A stretch of 64,000 nucleotides of DNA from Misgurnus anguillicaudatus (taxonomy: Eukaryota > Chordata > Actinopteri > Cypriniformes > Cobitidae): NCBI RefSeq assembly GCF_027580225.2, contig NC_073360.2, positions 9,664,501 through 9,728,500 on the forward strand, given 5' to 3'. Both the position numbers and the translations under genes were made by a program. The notes beneath the pieces are model-generated. The model made no database searches, had not been told where the DNA came from, and saw only the letters and a program-made list of their open reading frames with translations. This document shows, in pieces, positions 42,726 through 56,085 of this stretch (its first letter is position 1; every line of letters begins with the position of its first letter).

Positions 42726-44989
42726 ACACCAAAGAAAATTTAAAATCGTGAATCCGACCATAGGTGCCCTTTAAAGTGAACTATTTATTTTTTCTTTATT
42801 TATTATAGTTGTTTTTATGATACATTGATATTTTAATGCTTGCAGGGATTTTACTTTTAAGTTTATTAGTAATTCTGATTATTCTCAAATTCAGTGAGGG
42901 CTTTCTAACCTTTACAGACCCAAAAACTCCCAGATCACCAGTATGAAAAGCTTATAGCCGTCATTGAAAATATAAATGTTTATGGAAAAAAGTTAAAATT
43001 GTAGTGGATCTAAAATTTCCTTTTTAATTTATTATGTAATTTTAGTTTTTCTTTCTTTGTTTTGATTGTGGTTTAAAATGTGATCCATGGCCAGGCACGC
43101 GCAAATTCGCACTCATATCACAGATTGGGTAAAAAAATAACACTTCCTAAATTTTAACAACAACAAAATTACATAAAAATACAATAAATAAAATTTTTTA
43201 TGTCTTTCCTCATGTAGCTTTCTGCTTAAAATTGTGCTTCTCTACGATTCACTGTATGCTTACATTAAACAGTGCCTTTCTTGACCTAAATTCCCCTTTG
43301 GTAAATAGTTCACATTCTTACACCATAAATTACTTCAGTACATACGTCTGGCTGTCAGTTTGGGTGTGGCACAAATGCTGACTCATAATCGCAGTATGAC
43401 AAATGCACACAAAGGGCATCTGCTATGATTTAACAAAGCAAACAATACCTATTTAATCCAAGACAAGTGTGAAGCGCTTTACGCATTTCTTGGAAACTAC
43501 AGCGGTGTGTGTGACAGACTTAAGCAATCATCTGTAGTTAGTCACGTATTTGCGCAATAATAAATTTATTTACACACTGTCTGCTATCGTCAACTGTCTT
43601 TTGTTCTGCCAGTTATCTTTTATATGACTTCCTTTAAACATCTAAAGAGACCTGCACTGGTGACTTTTTATCGATTTTAAAGAAAGACAAATCCACAGCA
43701 TAAAATAGTAGCTTTATAGTCTCAAATAGCTCATATTTGAGTTGAATATTTAATAGCGCTTACATTTCGAAAGGAGCTCAAATGCAAACCCTGCAGGCAA
43801 ACCACCTAGCGTGACAGCGTGAAGTAAAGTTCAAGAACGTTAACTTGTGTTATAATGAACCTTTGTCAAAGATAATAACTCATTCTCTCTCGTTTAGTCA
43901 AAATAGTACCGAATACTAGTGAGGACAAGCACCGCTGCCAAATATCAGACTGATGTCTAGTCAGAAGGTTAGTAGAGCACCCAATTCATACTATAAGCTT
44001 TCAGTACAAGCACCCATGTTACGAACTTGCGTGACAGTTAGCCTCTATACGGCGCTCAAATGAGGTCTCCTGCGGGCTGGCTGCAATAACACCCTAGAGG
44101 CAGACATCTGTTAGGCTACACTTCACCACTGTACCGTAGCCTAGCTTATATAGCTAGCGCTCAGACCCACCTCTGAAACCCTGCCTCACCTCAATGACAT
44201 AAAGTAGTGTGTCGAACCCACACAGGTCCTTTATCTAAAGCCATAGCAAAGAAGCCATTTTTAGCCGAGCACTTTACGTTACAAACGTGGCTCTGTCTGT
44301 ACACAGGGGCATTCAAGTTGACTGCATATGCGATACTCACTTAACTCCATTAAACAGCCATCTGGAAAAATGTCACTTTGCTAGTTTTAATGTATGTTAA
44401 CTTGAGCTGTTGCGGTCAAAAGTTCAAAGGTCTGTGGGAGCCCAAAAGTGTCTGACGGTTCAAACCTTACAGAAAGCTATACAAATTCACCATTTGTGTT
44501 TCTGATAAAGGCTACATACAGTATGCTGTGAATGCAATTGTAATATGACAGTACTGTGCATTAGATTTGTTGATTTCGCAATGACAGAGGGACCATATTT
44601 ATTTTTTAGTCTTTTTATTAGATAACAACCAGAAACTGTGTATGCAGCATTAAAAACTAAATAAAATGATAAGCTAAAGTGTCAAGTATTTAGTGTGACC
44701 TTCTTTTAAATTTAAGCAATAGTAGGAACCTGCAGGCTCTCTTTAAAACTAAATGAAAGCCTAATTACTAATTCTAATCTAATGACTTCAGGACTTTCGT
44801 CTCCTTAAAAGAGTTCAAAATGTGTTTAGTACCAAGAGAGTTTAACATTTTGTGTACATAAATCCTGTTTTCAGTCTGTTTCTTTATAAAAAAAAGTAAA
44901 AAATAAATATGAATGGTCATTAAAACTTTGCTTAACTTTGCTTTGAAGTTTCACAAAATGACTTTCAGGAAAATTTTCTTGTATAAATA
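42726..44989. other. foxo1 intron 1, nothing recognised
   Basis: AT-rich, with scattered homopurine and T runs. No inverted-repeat ends, gene-like frames or tRNA boxes found. Confidence 0.35.
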
Positions 44990-45840
44990 TATAAACATAC
45001 AAATATATCAAATGAAAGAACAGACCATCTGTTTTCAAACAAACAAACAAAATGGGGAAAAAGCGTTTCATCCTATCTTCATTTGTTCTCTTTTTATAAC
45101 CTCTCAAATAGGGCTGAGTATTGGCACGGGCCTCACGATACAATACGTATCACGATACATGGGCATGATATGATACAATACGTTGCGTGTTGCGATACAT
45201 TGCAATATTTTTTCTTTTCTTTTTATCAAAAATGTAAAAAGAAAGAGAGATGATTTTTTTTCTTCTTAAAGCCAACGTGCATCCACACGTCGGCTTTGAA
45301 AGCTGCAGGCATTTTTTCATTTTCTGCCATTTCTGACTCCCGCCAACTTCTGAGACATTGGCCAAATGGTCGTATATGACAGACAAATGGACAGAGACAA
45401 CTACAGCGGAGGAGGAGGTCGTTTGACGCGCACAGACGTATTTAAAAAAAAATGATAGTATAGATTGAAACATCGATAAACATCGTGGAAAAATGTATCA
45501 CAATAGTTAGCTGTATCGATATTTTTGCACAGCCCTACTCTCAAATATGGGTAGGTTTTTTCAAAAATACACAATTTTGAGCAAAAAGCTAAAATAATTG
45601 CATAATTGTAACGTATTTTGTTAGAGAGCAGATTCAGAACGATTATCAAAACATACACATAGTTTAAAATGTTGTTAAATTAGTTTTTGCTTTAGTTTTA
45701 TATAAATTGGGTAATAGCGCCATTTAGTGAATAATAGCGGAATTACAGATTACCGTAAAAACTCGCCAATGGTGGGGAAATGTTTTCTCTTAATTGTCGA
45801 GATAACTTGTCAATGGCGGGGAAAGAGTTAAACAACAATG
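44990..45840. repeat. dispersed repeat, copy 2, split by a hAT element
   Basis: 44990-45108 and 45546-45840 match 5653-6140 (aaatgaaagaacagaccat, tcatttgttctc, tagtgaataatagcgg) and end gtcaatggcggggaaagagt. The hAT element lies between them. Confidence 0.7.
45109..45537. mobile_element. hAT element TAGGGCTGAGTATTGG, 429 bp
   Basis: Ends TAGGGCTG and CAGCCCTA; perfect 8-bp target duplication CTCTCAAA (45101-45108, 45538-45545). Subterminal acgatacaatacgtatcacg units. A related copy of the host at 5847-5854 keeps one CTCTCAAA. Confidence 0.93.
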
Positions 45841-46305
45841 CCAGTGGTGGTAGCCTAAAGCCCGGAATACACTGCAGGATTTTGGCACTCCTATAAGATC
45901 ATTACCTTATCACACTGTGCGACATGGATCGTCTAAACTTGGGTACGACAAGCATGTAGACCGTACGATAATGACACGGAAGCTTCGGCGACTGCGTCAC
46001 ACGCTAGCACAACATCACCAGCATGCGCTAGTGGTAAACTAATACCGGTACGCAGCTCGTAGCAACAAACACACTGTGCGGTGTTCATGCTGAACTATCA
46101 TAGGCTATCTTTGGATGCAAGACCGGGGAAAACTGGGGTCTTTGAACCCCTCTCACTGTACAACATAGAACCATCGATGAAGAGCCATGATCACAGAAAT
46201 CACAATGATTGTTTCACGATGGCAATCTTTCATCTGGGACAGCCAATAATTGTGCCGTGTATCCCAAGCTTAAGACTTTTGCGCAATACTTTATGTAGTA
46301 TTGAG

Positions 46306-46845
46306 TAAGGGGGGCGATAAACCAGTAGGTATGATAAACTGGACTATCATCTCTTTTGAGGTTACGCAACCATGTCACGTTGCTCTGTGCGTGGTCACGA
46401 AGACATATATGTATTTAAGCACCACAGTTTTAAATCAAGTGATTCGAAGCCATCGAAACACAAACAATAGTACTAAATGTGCGTACTGATTCTGTGTGAG
46501 AGGATCGTGCAAAGCGCGCATCCACTGCTTATTGAACTCGTGAGCATTTTTGTCGCTTTATTGGCCTTAAATACACACATGCAACAAAATGCCTGTCTTT
46601 GCAAGTATCCTCATAAACACGACCATTTAGGTCTGAAGAGAAAGTAAACAGCTCAAAAGGAATGTGTAACAGTATACTGGATCCGGACTTTGGTCTTAAA
46701 GGGGAAAGTAACCTAATTTTGCTCCAGTTTCTCTCACTGATCTTGACTAAATTATCTTTTTTTTACCTTTAATAAGATGCATATCGTTATGATATAAGCC
46801 TAATCCTATCGTGATATAAGATTTTTGTCATATCGCCCATCCCTA
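46306..46845. mobile_element. hAT element, internally deleted relative of 17817-19156
   Basis: 540 bp, ends TAAGGGGGGCGATAAACC and TATCGCCCATCCCTA; perfect 8-bp target duplication GTATTGAG (46298-46305, 46846-46853). It shares gaggttacgc, tttattggccttaaata and cataaacacgaccatttagg with the 1340-bp copy and lacks its centre. Confidence 0.92.
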
Positions 46846-46853
46846 GTATTGAG

Positions 46854-48249
46854 ATATAACTATAAATTCTAATGACTAGGTCTTTTCCAGGTATTACAGA
46901 CAAAAAAACCTTGTAATGTGTCCCTGTAATATACTTCGCTTTGAATATAAGCATCACATAAATGTCAAATTAGTCATAATAAGTAGCAGAGCACCAAGCA
47001 TGTATTTGCCTTTGACATAGTTCAACCTCTAAATTTTTAGCCCTGCGTCTTGCCATTTAAAATAAACAACCGAACTTATCTCGCATCAGAAAATACAAGG
47101 CCAAGTTGGCACAGGGCCTTCACTGCAGATCAAACCACCACGTAAAGGTCACATCGATGCGTTTCCTGCCCATGGGGGAGTATCTGCAAGCTGCAAAATG
47201 TGTGAGAAAATAAGTGTGAAAGGTGCTATATCTGTTTTCTTCCGAAGCGGCCTGATTCTGGCAGAAGTCTCAGTTTGATTCATCACCTGCACTTGCTGAC
47301 GTCGACCCGATTCGCGGGGTAGCCTAGCTTGCTTGACACCAAACCACACTTTTCCACCACAGAACTAAAATATATATATAATTTCTCCACTTCATGAAGA
47401 GCTGGTGTTGTTTGTGCACTCTTGAGAAAGGTCACTTGGATTAGCCAAATAAATCTAGCTTTTCCATAGAGGGGTGTTTAAGTCCAAAACAGGGCTTGTA
47501 TTTATATCGTTAGGGTGTTTTCGGTCAGTACAGCTGGGCAAATGTTCAAAGGAAATGACTTTTTGATAAAGGACCTTAAAATATACCCTGCTCTAGATTC
47601 ATTGTTAGGAATACTGTTTTTATCTCAATGTATGCCGTCAGAAATCGTTGTGTTTTGGAGATTTCCTTTCTTCTCATTTTTTTTGCCGCTATTCGACGGC
47701 TGTGTTTTGATTAGGAAGCGTACCCGTCCTTCTCAGTTGTCGGCTGCTACTTGCCCTTGTGAGGTGCGCTGTGTTTTTGCGCAGAGCAGTGACATTAGCT
47801 GGATCCATATCAGCGCTAGCCAGCACTTCCTACATTAATACAATGGAAAGGAAGTCAACTAATAGTGCTGCTCTCGATGGCTTTGCTTTGCTATTTGAAA
47901 CCCCGTTAACCTTCCTGCAATGATTTTGTATCTCACAATGAGGCCACTGAGGGCACAACATCATTCATATTTACACATTTACGCTTCTTTTGTACTCTTA
48001 ATTCCTGTGTTGATTTATTTCCAATTAAAAAAGAAAGTTGGTCCAGGACATTTTGAGGGGGCATTTTTTTAAACAGTCTAAAGGCCTAAGTTTACATTAC
48101 ATAAAGCATAATTTGCTATTTAAAGTCAAAGGCTGTTGATGTTCAAGCTTCTTATTAAACAAAAAGTCTATACACCCCTCAGTACAAGATTAGCCATCAA
48201 TGGTTTAGCTAATTGTTCTGAAATGGTTTTAGAGAAATAAGATTGGCGT
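46854..48249. other. repeat-poor part of foxo1 intron 1
   Basis: 47000-47900 is comparatively unique and not AT-extreme. The 107-codon frame at 47515-47838 shows no known domain. Candidate conserved non-coding sequence only. Confidence 0.35.
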
Positions 48250-48579
48250 ATTGACCTCATTGTGATGATTTCAGATCACCGCAATGATTGCACATCTCTC
48301 TAAAAAACACAAGGGGGAGCTGCAGCCCCTGTACAACAAAACAGTATCAGATTACTTTTAAATATATGTTATGTGTATTAATATTTTCTGCCAGGTAAAG
48401 TTTGCAAAAAGATTTAATTTAAATAATCACAACAATGTGTGAAAATTATTTTATAAACAAAGAAAAAAATGTATGAGAATTAAATGTCAAAGCAATAAAA
48501 TAGTCAATTAATCGTCATAATCGTCACAATTTATCAGACAATTAACTTTCAGCCAAATTTCATAATCATGACAGCCCTA
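48250..48579. mobile_element. uninterrupted hAT copy, 5' truncated
   Basis: Matches the outer element at 30656 from gacctcat...gatgatttcagatcacc through cagccctat at 48579, but starts inside the element. It lacks both insertions and so gives the ancestral sequence at each site. Confidence 0.9.
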
Positions 48580-49353
48580 TATACCACTAACCTCCTCGTT
48601 GCCCCGGACTCGTGTTTCATTTCAGTTCTTTTCTCTGATTTTGACCCTACAAGAGGCTAAAACTGCAAACTTTATAACCTAGAGCCAAAATTATTTAATG
48701 GAAAATCTTATTAGTTACTAGTTTACATAACATGGAAGGACTGCCTCAGGATGACATTGTGGTTTTGGTACATAAAAAAACATGTTTTTGCTACTAAACA
48801 CTCAAAAAGTACCCTTTGGCAGGCGATAAAGTGCTCGGCTTATGCTCGGATGGGTTAGCTGACAGATATTGTTTTGGTTGTGTGTACACAAAATCTTTTT
48901 GCAGATGTTAGGGAAGTAGATTGCCAGGAGCTCCTTAGTCATGGCAGACCCCCCCTCCCCTATTTTTTGAATGCTCTCTGCCTACTGCACTGCCTGGGAT
49001 AAAACACAATATCAAATTAAAAACTACATGCAAATTTACTGTAAATGAAACTGCATTCGGTTTCAATTATGACAATTAAACCTGACATCAACTGTACCAA
49101 AAATGTATTTTCTCAAGCTTGAATCACGCTATGCATATGCGTAAACTTAGCACTACACAAAACACTGTACAGAGCCCCTCCTTTTAAGAATCAGCCAATC
49201 ATTAACAGTTAATGATTGGCTGGTTTTAGTTGAAGGCCGGACTTGTGTCGCAAAAGGCCTATATTGAGGAATTCCCTTTCCCCATTCATAGTAGCAGCAT
49301 ATTGTTGATATCTACGTTTTTTGTTAGAATACGAGACTAAAATACCAACCTCA

Positions 49354-49791
49354 CTAGCCATGTTTCCATCACCATGATTTTATGCTCATTTTGAAGTATC
49401 GCATTAACGAAAAATGATGGATATGCCCAATTTCGAGTAAAAATCCCTTAATTCGTTTTTAATTCACTTGAGGTGGTTTTTGATTTATGCGAAAAGATTA
49501 AATGTGAATAATGGGAGATGGAAACACATTTGCCGATTAATTTTAATGTAGCGAACATTAAACCTACGTGACTGATCGTCTAGCTGTTTCCACTGGAGTT
49601 CTCTTATGGGGCTCAACGTTGTCGTAATGCCCTTGCTGCTAGTGCCTGCATCAAAAATTACTATGTTATCAATACCACCGTAATTTGCTCAAACAACTTG
49701 ATGGAAACACAACTAATTAGCATTTCTTTGTTTTTCTTTTTTTGCGAATTTCGAAAAGATTCGTTTCACGTTTGGATTGAAACCCAGCTAG
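49354..49791. mobile_element. MITE-like element with GTTTCCATC motifs
   Basis: CTAG at both ends followed by CCATGTTTCCATC on the left and GATTGAAACCCAG on the right. Internal GATGGAAACAC at about 49527 and 49692. Arms are diverged (about 11 of 15 bases agree), so boundaries are tentative. Confidence 0.55.
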
Positions 49792-50829
49792 TCTTTATTT
49801 AACAACCGCCTTATTGTGACGTACAGTTACGGGTAAGGGATAAGCGCCCTCTAGGGGCCAGCAGTTTATTACAACCTGTGGTTAAGTTTCAAGGTTGTTT
49901 GTCTTATGCGTCAGATTAGACACATACATTTCTGCATCTGTAAAATTTGAAATGGTTTCATAAACATTTATGGTTTTTAGGATATTGTGGAGCATCTAAC
50001 CTCACTACCCTAAACCCAACCACTTCTCAACTATATAAAATGGCCAATAAACCAAACTATTAAAGTATTACAAACAACTTGTGTTACAAACCTTGCAAGT
50101 TGAAGCCGTAAGATCACTTTATATTAGGAACTCTTTACATTATTTTGATATAAAGCCGGTAAATTGGATTCTCCTGCATATAACTAAAGTTTAACTAAAT
50201 GCAGTTTTGTTTTCTTTTTATTCAATTTTGGTGTGTTACTTTTAAAAAGGTTTGATTATTGTAATGTTTTGTAGTTATTGGTTTGTAGTCCATGTCAGAT
50301 TCATTAAATTAAAGAAACTGTTGTTAATAGAATTATTCAAAATCTTTTTATTTTTGGGGTTTCGATTTTCGGCCAAGTGCGTCCAGAATTTTTATGTTTT
50401 ATGTAGCGTGTGAAAGGTGCGCGATCTTATTTCATAAATTGCCCTTCAAAGTAATCAGGACTGAAGTAGTCAAAAGTGGACAAAAGAGACGGATTTAAAT
50501 ATTACAGGATTAAACGTTTTGTTTCTCTCTCTTCCACATATACTCTCTGCAGTATTTAAGCAGCCTCTCAGTGATAAATCTAAGAGCTACACTGAAGTCG
50601 GCATTTTGATAAATGCAAGTTATCTTTGTGTGCTAAAAAGGCACACAAGTTCATTCCCTTTTTTGCCAAATAAATGAAAAGCATGTTGAAATCCTCAATG
50701 TTTTCCCTCTTGCTGTATCAAAATCTCACCTGGCTTTCCTCAGGGATGGTCCCGATAATGTGCTTAAAGTCAAATTCAGTTTGTGCATGATTACATGATA
50801 TAACTTTTTTAATACTGTAAACCTAAATT

Positions 50830-50981
50830 ATGAAAATGAATACATTAATAAGATAATAAATTTCTGGAGTGTAAAAAATTAAAAGAAAAAATAACAACAA
50901 GAACTGTACTGAACCGAGAACCGTGAACATAAAACCGTGATACGAACCGAACCGAGGGTTTTGTGAATCGTGCCACCCCTA
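50830..50981. mobile_element. hAT-like 3' end fragment
   Basis: Ends cgaaccgagggttttgtgaa, tcgtgccacccct, the standard right end of fish hAT elements that begin AGGGGTGGCACGA. No matching left end was found, so it is truncated. Confidence 0.6.
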
Positions 50982-52336
50982 AATGGTACACACCCCAAAG
51001 TAAACAATGGCGCGAGTTATCGTCTCCAACGTAAATCTCTTTTCTTGGACTACAACAAACACACGGATTGTAGGCAACAGTTTACTTCCTGGGATTTATG
51101 ATGTAGACAAGACCGACATTATCATAATTCCTCCCGCTTTGATTCACAGCCTGTAAGTTAACTCCTGTCAGCATTGCATTGTAAGCGAATCTTTCAAACA
51201 TGGTAAGGAGCGTCACATTTCCTGCTGACGTCAGATCGATGTTGTACAAAATCCTTGCGTTTCAGGAAGAGAGGAAAATCTGGAGCTACAAAAATGTACG
51301 GTATGTGGAAAATAATGTGTTTTTTTAACCATAAACCACGTGAACACATTGTATTATACCAAATACACTAAATAACATTGTTTAAAGCAATGATATAGGT
51401 ACCCTTTAATTAAACATCTGTGGGTCGTATTTGTGGGAATAGACCAATGACTTGAATAATCATATGGATTGGAGAATAGGTTCAAATGTTTTTTTATAGG
51501 AGTGGGCTTGTATGTCTTGACTTGAAAGTTGTCGTTTAATTTCCAGTCAAAACACATTTTACACTAAAGCTACCAACCACTTGTAATAATGCTGGACTCT
51601 AACTATACCCATTAATAGTTCAGACTATTTTGAGTATAAAGCTAATGAGATTTATTCCAGGAAAAATGAAGCAATGCACTGAGTCTCCTTCACATGAGAG
51701 AAAATTGGATTGAGGAGCCGCACACTGGGCGCTCTGTCTAGCGGGTTTCTCCTTGCCCAAAATTCAATTAGGAGGAGCTGACATCACTGCGTCACATAGG
51801 TTTCCTTTGTGTCACCACCTTTGCAGCACGAGAGCATGTGATCAGCTGGCCCATCGTCCGATGCGTGTGTCATAGCGGTGCGTTTCATAAGCAAAAATGA
51901 GAGGGTGAATGGAAAATCATTAGCCTCTTAACACAAGATTGTCATGTCTAGAATATAACTGTCGTGTTGAAGTTCTCTCTTTATCTCAATCTCTCAACAA
52001 ATTTCTCCCGTGAGCTTCACCTCACAAACCAGATCATTTACAACAGACGCCAAACAGGCCATTGCAGATAAAGATTCCCCATGCCGGTGTCTTAAAGTGT
52101 ATTTTATTGGACTGCGGTTGTTTTATTTCCTTAAGGAATTCTTTTTATTTGGCTGACACTTTTAAAAAGTCAAAATGGATTTAGTCTTGGAGTGTTTATA
52201 AAAGATGTTTAAAATGTATATAGTTATACATTAGTAATATTTTAATGTATATAGTTTTATTTCTTAAAAAAGTTTTTTGGGCATGAAAGTCGACTTGTCA
52301 TTAAATCTCAAACGAATAAATTGCATACATTGCAAA
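50982..52336. other. repeat-poor part of foxo1 intron 1
   Basis: 51650-52130 is unique-looking and fairly GC-balanced. No coding signal found. Possible enhancer-type sequence, unproven. Confidence 0.35.
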
Positions 52337-52687
52337 TGTGACCCTGGCTGTGTGTTTTGTACACAAAACTACGGAGCCCCTAAGGGGACATAAAGCAAAA
52401 ATTAAATAAAGTTTAGTTTCGTGTGCGCACATGAAACTATCAAGTTAAGTTTAAACTAAACTTAAAAAAAATCTGCACATGAAAGTTTCGCGTGAGCACA
52501 TTAAACTAAACTTTCCATTTTTTTACTCCAATGTCACCTCAGGGGCTCGGTTCAAAACAGCCTAAATTCTGTGAAAAATAATCTTGAAATCTTTAATATT
52601 AATGAAATAAGATGACGGCAAAGATTGAAATCATATTGAAATGAATGGCTAAAATAAAAAAAAATCAGTTTTCACAGGCAGGGTCAG
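52337..52687. repeat. GTGACCCTGGCTGTG-ended element with a nested MITE
   Basis: Outer ends gtgaccctggctgtg and cacaggcagggtcagc. Inside, 52372-52552 is a second palindrome with ends GGAGCCCCTAAGGGGACAT and ATGTCACCTCAGGGGCTC and arms rich in AGTTTAGTTTCG. Confidence 0.65.
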
Positions 52688-54780
52688 CTTACCCTTATTC
52701 TAAAAATAATCGGATCCTGTTCTTCAGATGCATGCATGATTTAAACTTAGTTTGCCGGGTAAGTTTTGCAATAATGTAGGCCTTGGAATTTTACCAAAAC
52801 ACTAAGTATAAAACTTCTAACACAGACTTTTAGTAATTTTATAAATAAAAAATCTAAACCATTTAGGAGTCAGTAAAGCGTCAACCAACCACACAAGAAA
52901 ACCATATTAATTTGCTACATTTCAGTCATGTTACACCCAACTTTCCAAACATGTTACTTTGTTTTTACACCACTGCTATCAGAGTACTGAAATTCACCTT
53001 TAGGGATTTCCTCTTGACCTGTCACGTTTCCTTAGCCTGCTTTCCTTTTAAACACATTGTGGTTGCCAGGTACGTAAGGATTGTAATGACGATTGTCATT
53101 TCCACCTCGCCGGATGGTTTTTAATGAAAAGAGACCTGTAAATACGGCAGGACGGCAGGCGCTTCATCTTTCCCCATCCGCGGGCCATTTAAGAGCTCCG
53201 TTATATTGCCTTTAAAAGTAGGCCAATGTGTATTACTGTGATTGTGCCCTGTTGGCTATATGATAACTTATCAGAGTGCAAACAAATGGATACAACCCAA
53301 GCTTGTAGTGACACAACTGTCTCTTTTACACAATAACACTGGGATAGTTATTAGCACTAGACCATAATAATTCCCTATGAGCTGTTCGTAATTTACTATG
53401 TTATTATAAAGCACGGTCAAAGTATCCAAGTCTTATGGCAGTGGTCCATAAACATTATTGTGTGCGCATTCCCCCCCGGGGGAAATTCATGACATTAAAT
53501 AAATCTTATTAATTGATTATTTGTTACCTGAGATATAATTACACACAATTTATGATAAGTTAACATATTTTATCACCAGGAGAACCACTGCCTTAAAGGC
53601 ACCTAAGCTGATTAATTCAGGAGTAGTTTTATTTATAAGCACACCAAATCAGATCAGTCCGACCTGAAATAGATCCAAAGCTAAACTGGTTCTCTTACAA
53701 CAGCATAAGCCATGATTACAGGCCATGATCTTTATTTGGAAAGAGGCGGCCCACACCGAAGTCTCGTGTTAGCTATTGATTGGCTGTATTGAGTTCAGCT
53801 GGGGTCCAATATTTCATTTCCCTGGAGTGGAATCCGAAGAAGAGAGACAGATTATAGGCCTGGCGGGATCTCATCTGGACCTGGTTCTGATTTGAGAAAC
53901 ATTCTGATCTTGTGAGTCAGGCGGCCCCACAGACACCAGCTTGAACCAGAGTCAGTCAGAATATCAATTTAAAAGTTTTTTCTCTCATTATCAAAGGCTT
54001 TTGTTTACATTTATGCATTTGGAAGATGATTTTACTCTACCAAGTGCTTTTACACATTTTAGGATCTTTAAAGGGAATGCATGGAGTTGTTTAATGTTTA
54101 TTATTGTAGTGACACATTAACCACATTTTCCTTTAAAACCCATACTGTTTTCTTCTTTATATTTTTTTAACTAAAGTTTCTTCTCAAGCTGATTAAGCAC
54201 ACTCGAATCAATTTGTGAATGAATGTGAGATGAAGACTGTTTAAAACTGTGTGTGTGTTCATCGGAGAGAATGAGTGCACAGTATGGGTAATGCGTATTG
54301 CTGCTTGGAAGTCTGTCTGTTTTAGTGATTGCACTTTAATGTGGCAATAAATCAATGTCTTCTGCGTTCAATGATATACTTGTGTGGGTGTCTTATCTGT
54401 TCCTGTCTCTTTATAATCTACCCATGCGACTGTATACTCGCTCTGTTCAAAGGCGAACCCTTGTGCAGCGTTTGAACATATGATTTAAACTTCTGGCACC
54501 CACTTTGCAGGTTTAGACATCCCAGGGAGAGCTGAATAAAAAGCGAACAGCTGAACGATAACTTTAAGACGGATAGAACTTGGCACGGTTATTGGTTTTG
54601 GATTTTCATTGTTGTTGCCAGCTGTGGGAATTCCCTTGTTTATAAAATGCAGTTGCATAAGATGCACAAGTTTATTGCTTAATGACCCGCTAACAGGGCA
54701 ACTACCACAAAAAAAGTTTGAAAAACTGAAGACTGTGGATTTGATACTTAAAGGATTACCAGCAGTATACATTAATATTG
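52688..54780. other. repeat-poor part of foxo1 intron 1
   Basis: 53730-53960 stands out as unique and less AT-rich, with two tattgattggct / ccaatatttc CCAAT-like boxes. No exon recognised. Confidence 0.35.
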
Positions 54781-54980
54781 CACTCTAAGAAAGGATGTGT
54801 TAATTTTAACACATTGCTTTGTGTTATCCTATTTGACACATTATGTGTTATTTTAACACATTATGTGTCATTTTATTTTGATTAGATGTGTTAAAACAAC
54901 ACAAAGTGTGTTGTTCCAAAAATAACACAGATATGTGTTAAGTTATGGACAACACATTAGATGTTATTTTAACACATTCG
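54781..54980. repeat. TGTGTTATTTTAACACA repeat element
   Basis: Starts CACTCTAAGAAAGGATGTGTT, like the ends of the palindromes at 12006 and 19168. The body is repeated inverted units of TGTGTTATTTTAACACA. The right terminal repeat is not clear. Confidence 0.7.
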
Positions 54981-55140
54981 TTTTTATAATCTCTTCTAAT
55001 TCTCTCTAAGGATTATTTCTCGGTTTCCATTTCAAGTACCTTTTGCTAATTTTGACTTTCCCACCCCAGCATGTACTGAGACAGCTCTTCCTTTGGTGGT
55101 TAATGATCATGGCTGTTGTTGATTCTGTATCTTAAGTCTT

Positions 55141-55680
55141 TTTGACATCTGCATTTGATGCCATTTCTCACATCATTCTCATTACACTATTATCTGCTCT
55201 TGGTACCATTTTGTCTCGAGTTTATCTCTTACATGTTGGACCATCAGTACTACTGTATATTCATCAGGCTAACTCCATTACTGCTTCTGTCGTGTATGGT
55301 GTTCCTCAAGGATCTGTTCTTGGGCCTTTACTGTTCTTCGTTTACATGATTCTCCCTAGGCTTTAACTTTCTATGAAGATGACACACAGGTATACTTTAG
55401 TTTCAAATGCACCGCTCCTTTCCCTACACATATCATATCAGCCTTCATTGATAAAACATACATGGATGACCAAGATTAACTTTTTATTGGCCCTCCTAAA
55501 TGTACATCTTGTCTCTGTCATCATTTAGTGGTAGGGCCTTTTGTATTGCTGCCCCCAATCTCTTGAATTCTCTTCCCCAGCATATTCAACACTTTGTATA
55601 TATAAGTGTTGTTATGTTTATGGATTCTTGATTGTAAGGCGTCCTTGAGTTTGTTGAAAGGCGCTATATAAAATAAAATT
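55141..55680 (+). pseudogene. LINE (L2/CR1-like) reverse transcriptase remnant
   Basis: Frame at 55142-55366 reads SAFDAISHIILITLL, then VVYGVPQGSVLGPLLFFVYM, the classic LINE reverse transcriptase block. A frame change later comes FY-EDD-TQVY, a decayed catalytic FYADDTQ box near 55375. The 3' part ends ggcgctatataaaataaaat at about 55660-55680, typical of fish L2 elements. Truncated and frameshifted. Confidence 0.85.
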
Positions 55681-56085
55681 ATACCCACACCCGACTATGA
55701 TGATTTACCTGCTAGTAAATGTAAAACTGTGTATATCAAATAAATAGGATGTCTGTATTTATGATCTAGAACAACACCTGTATCTGTTGTGATTCTGAAG
55801 TAGACTTTTCAATATACACCATAATGCAATTTGAGCTTGGGAAAATATAAGAAATAAGTGTTAAAAGTTCAAAAATGTAGCTTGTTGTGGTTAAATCATA
55901 CCTGTTTACTAAGACTGATATAACCTTTTTTTTGCCATTGTTAGTACATCATTTGTCAAAGATACATACAGTATGGGTCACAAGTCCTAACAGATAACAG
56001 GACAACATAACATAGATATGGTATGTGAAGTATGAAAATATTTTGCTGACTGTGCAGTTCTCTATCTTGCCTTCGGTCCTGAAGT

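Noticed and set aside
47515..47838. 107-codon frame as a hidden gene in the intron
   Set aside because: No domain, no flanking splice sites that extend it, and composition like the surrounding intron.
55142..55366. Active reverse transcriptase gene
   Set aside because: The frame is short, the catalytic FYADD box is altered and out of frame, and no endonuclease is present.
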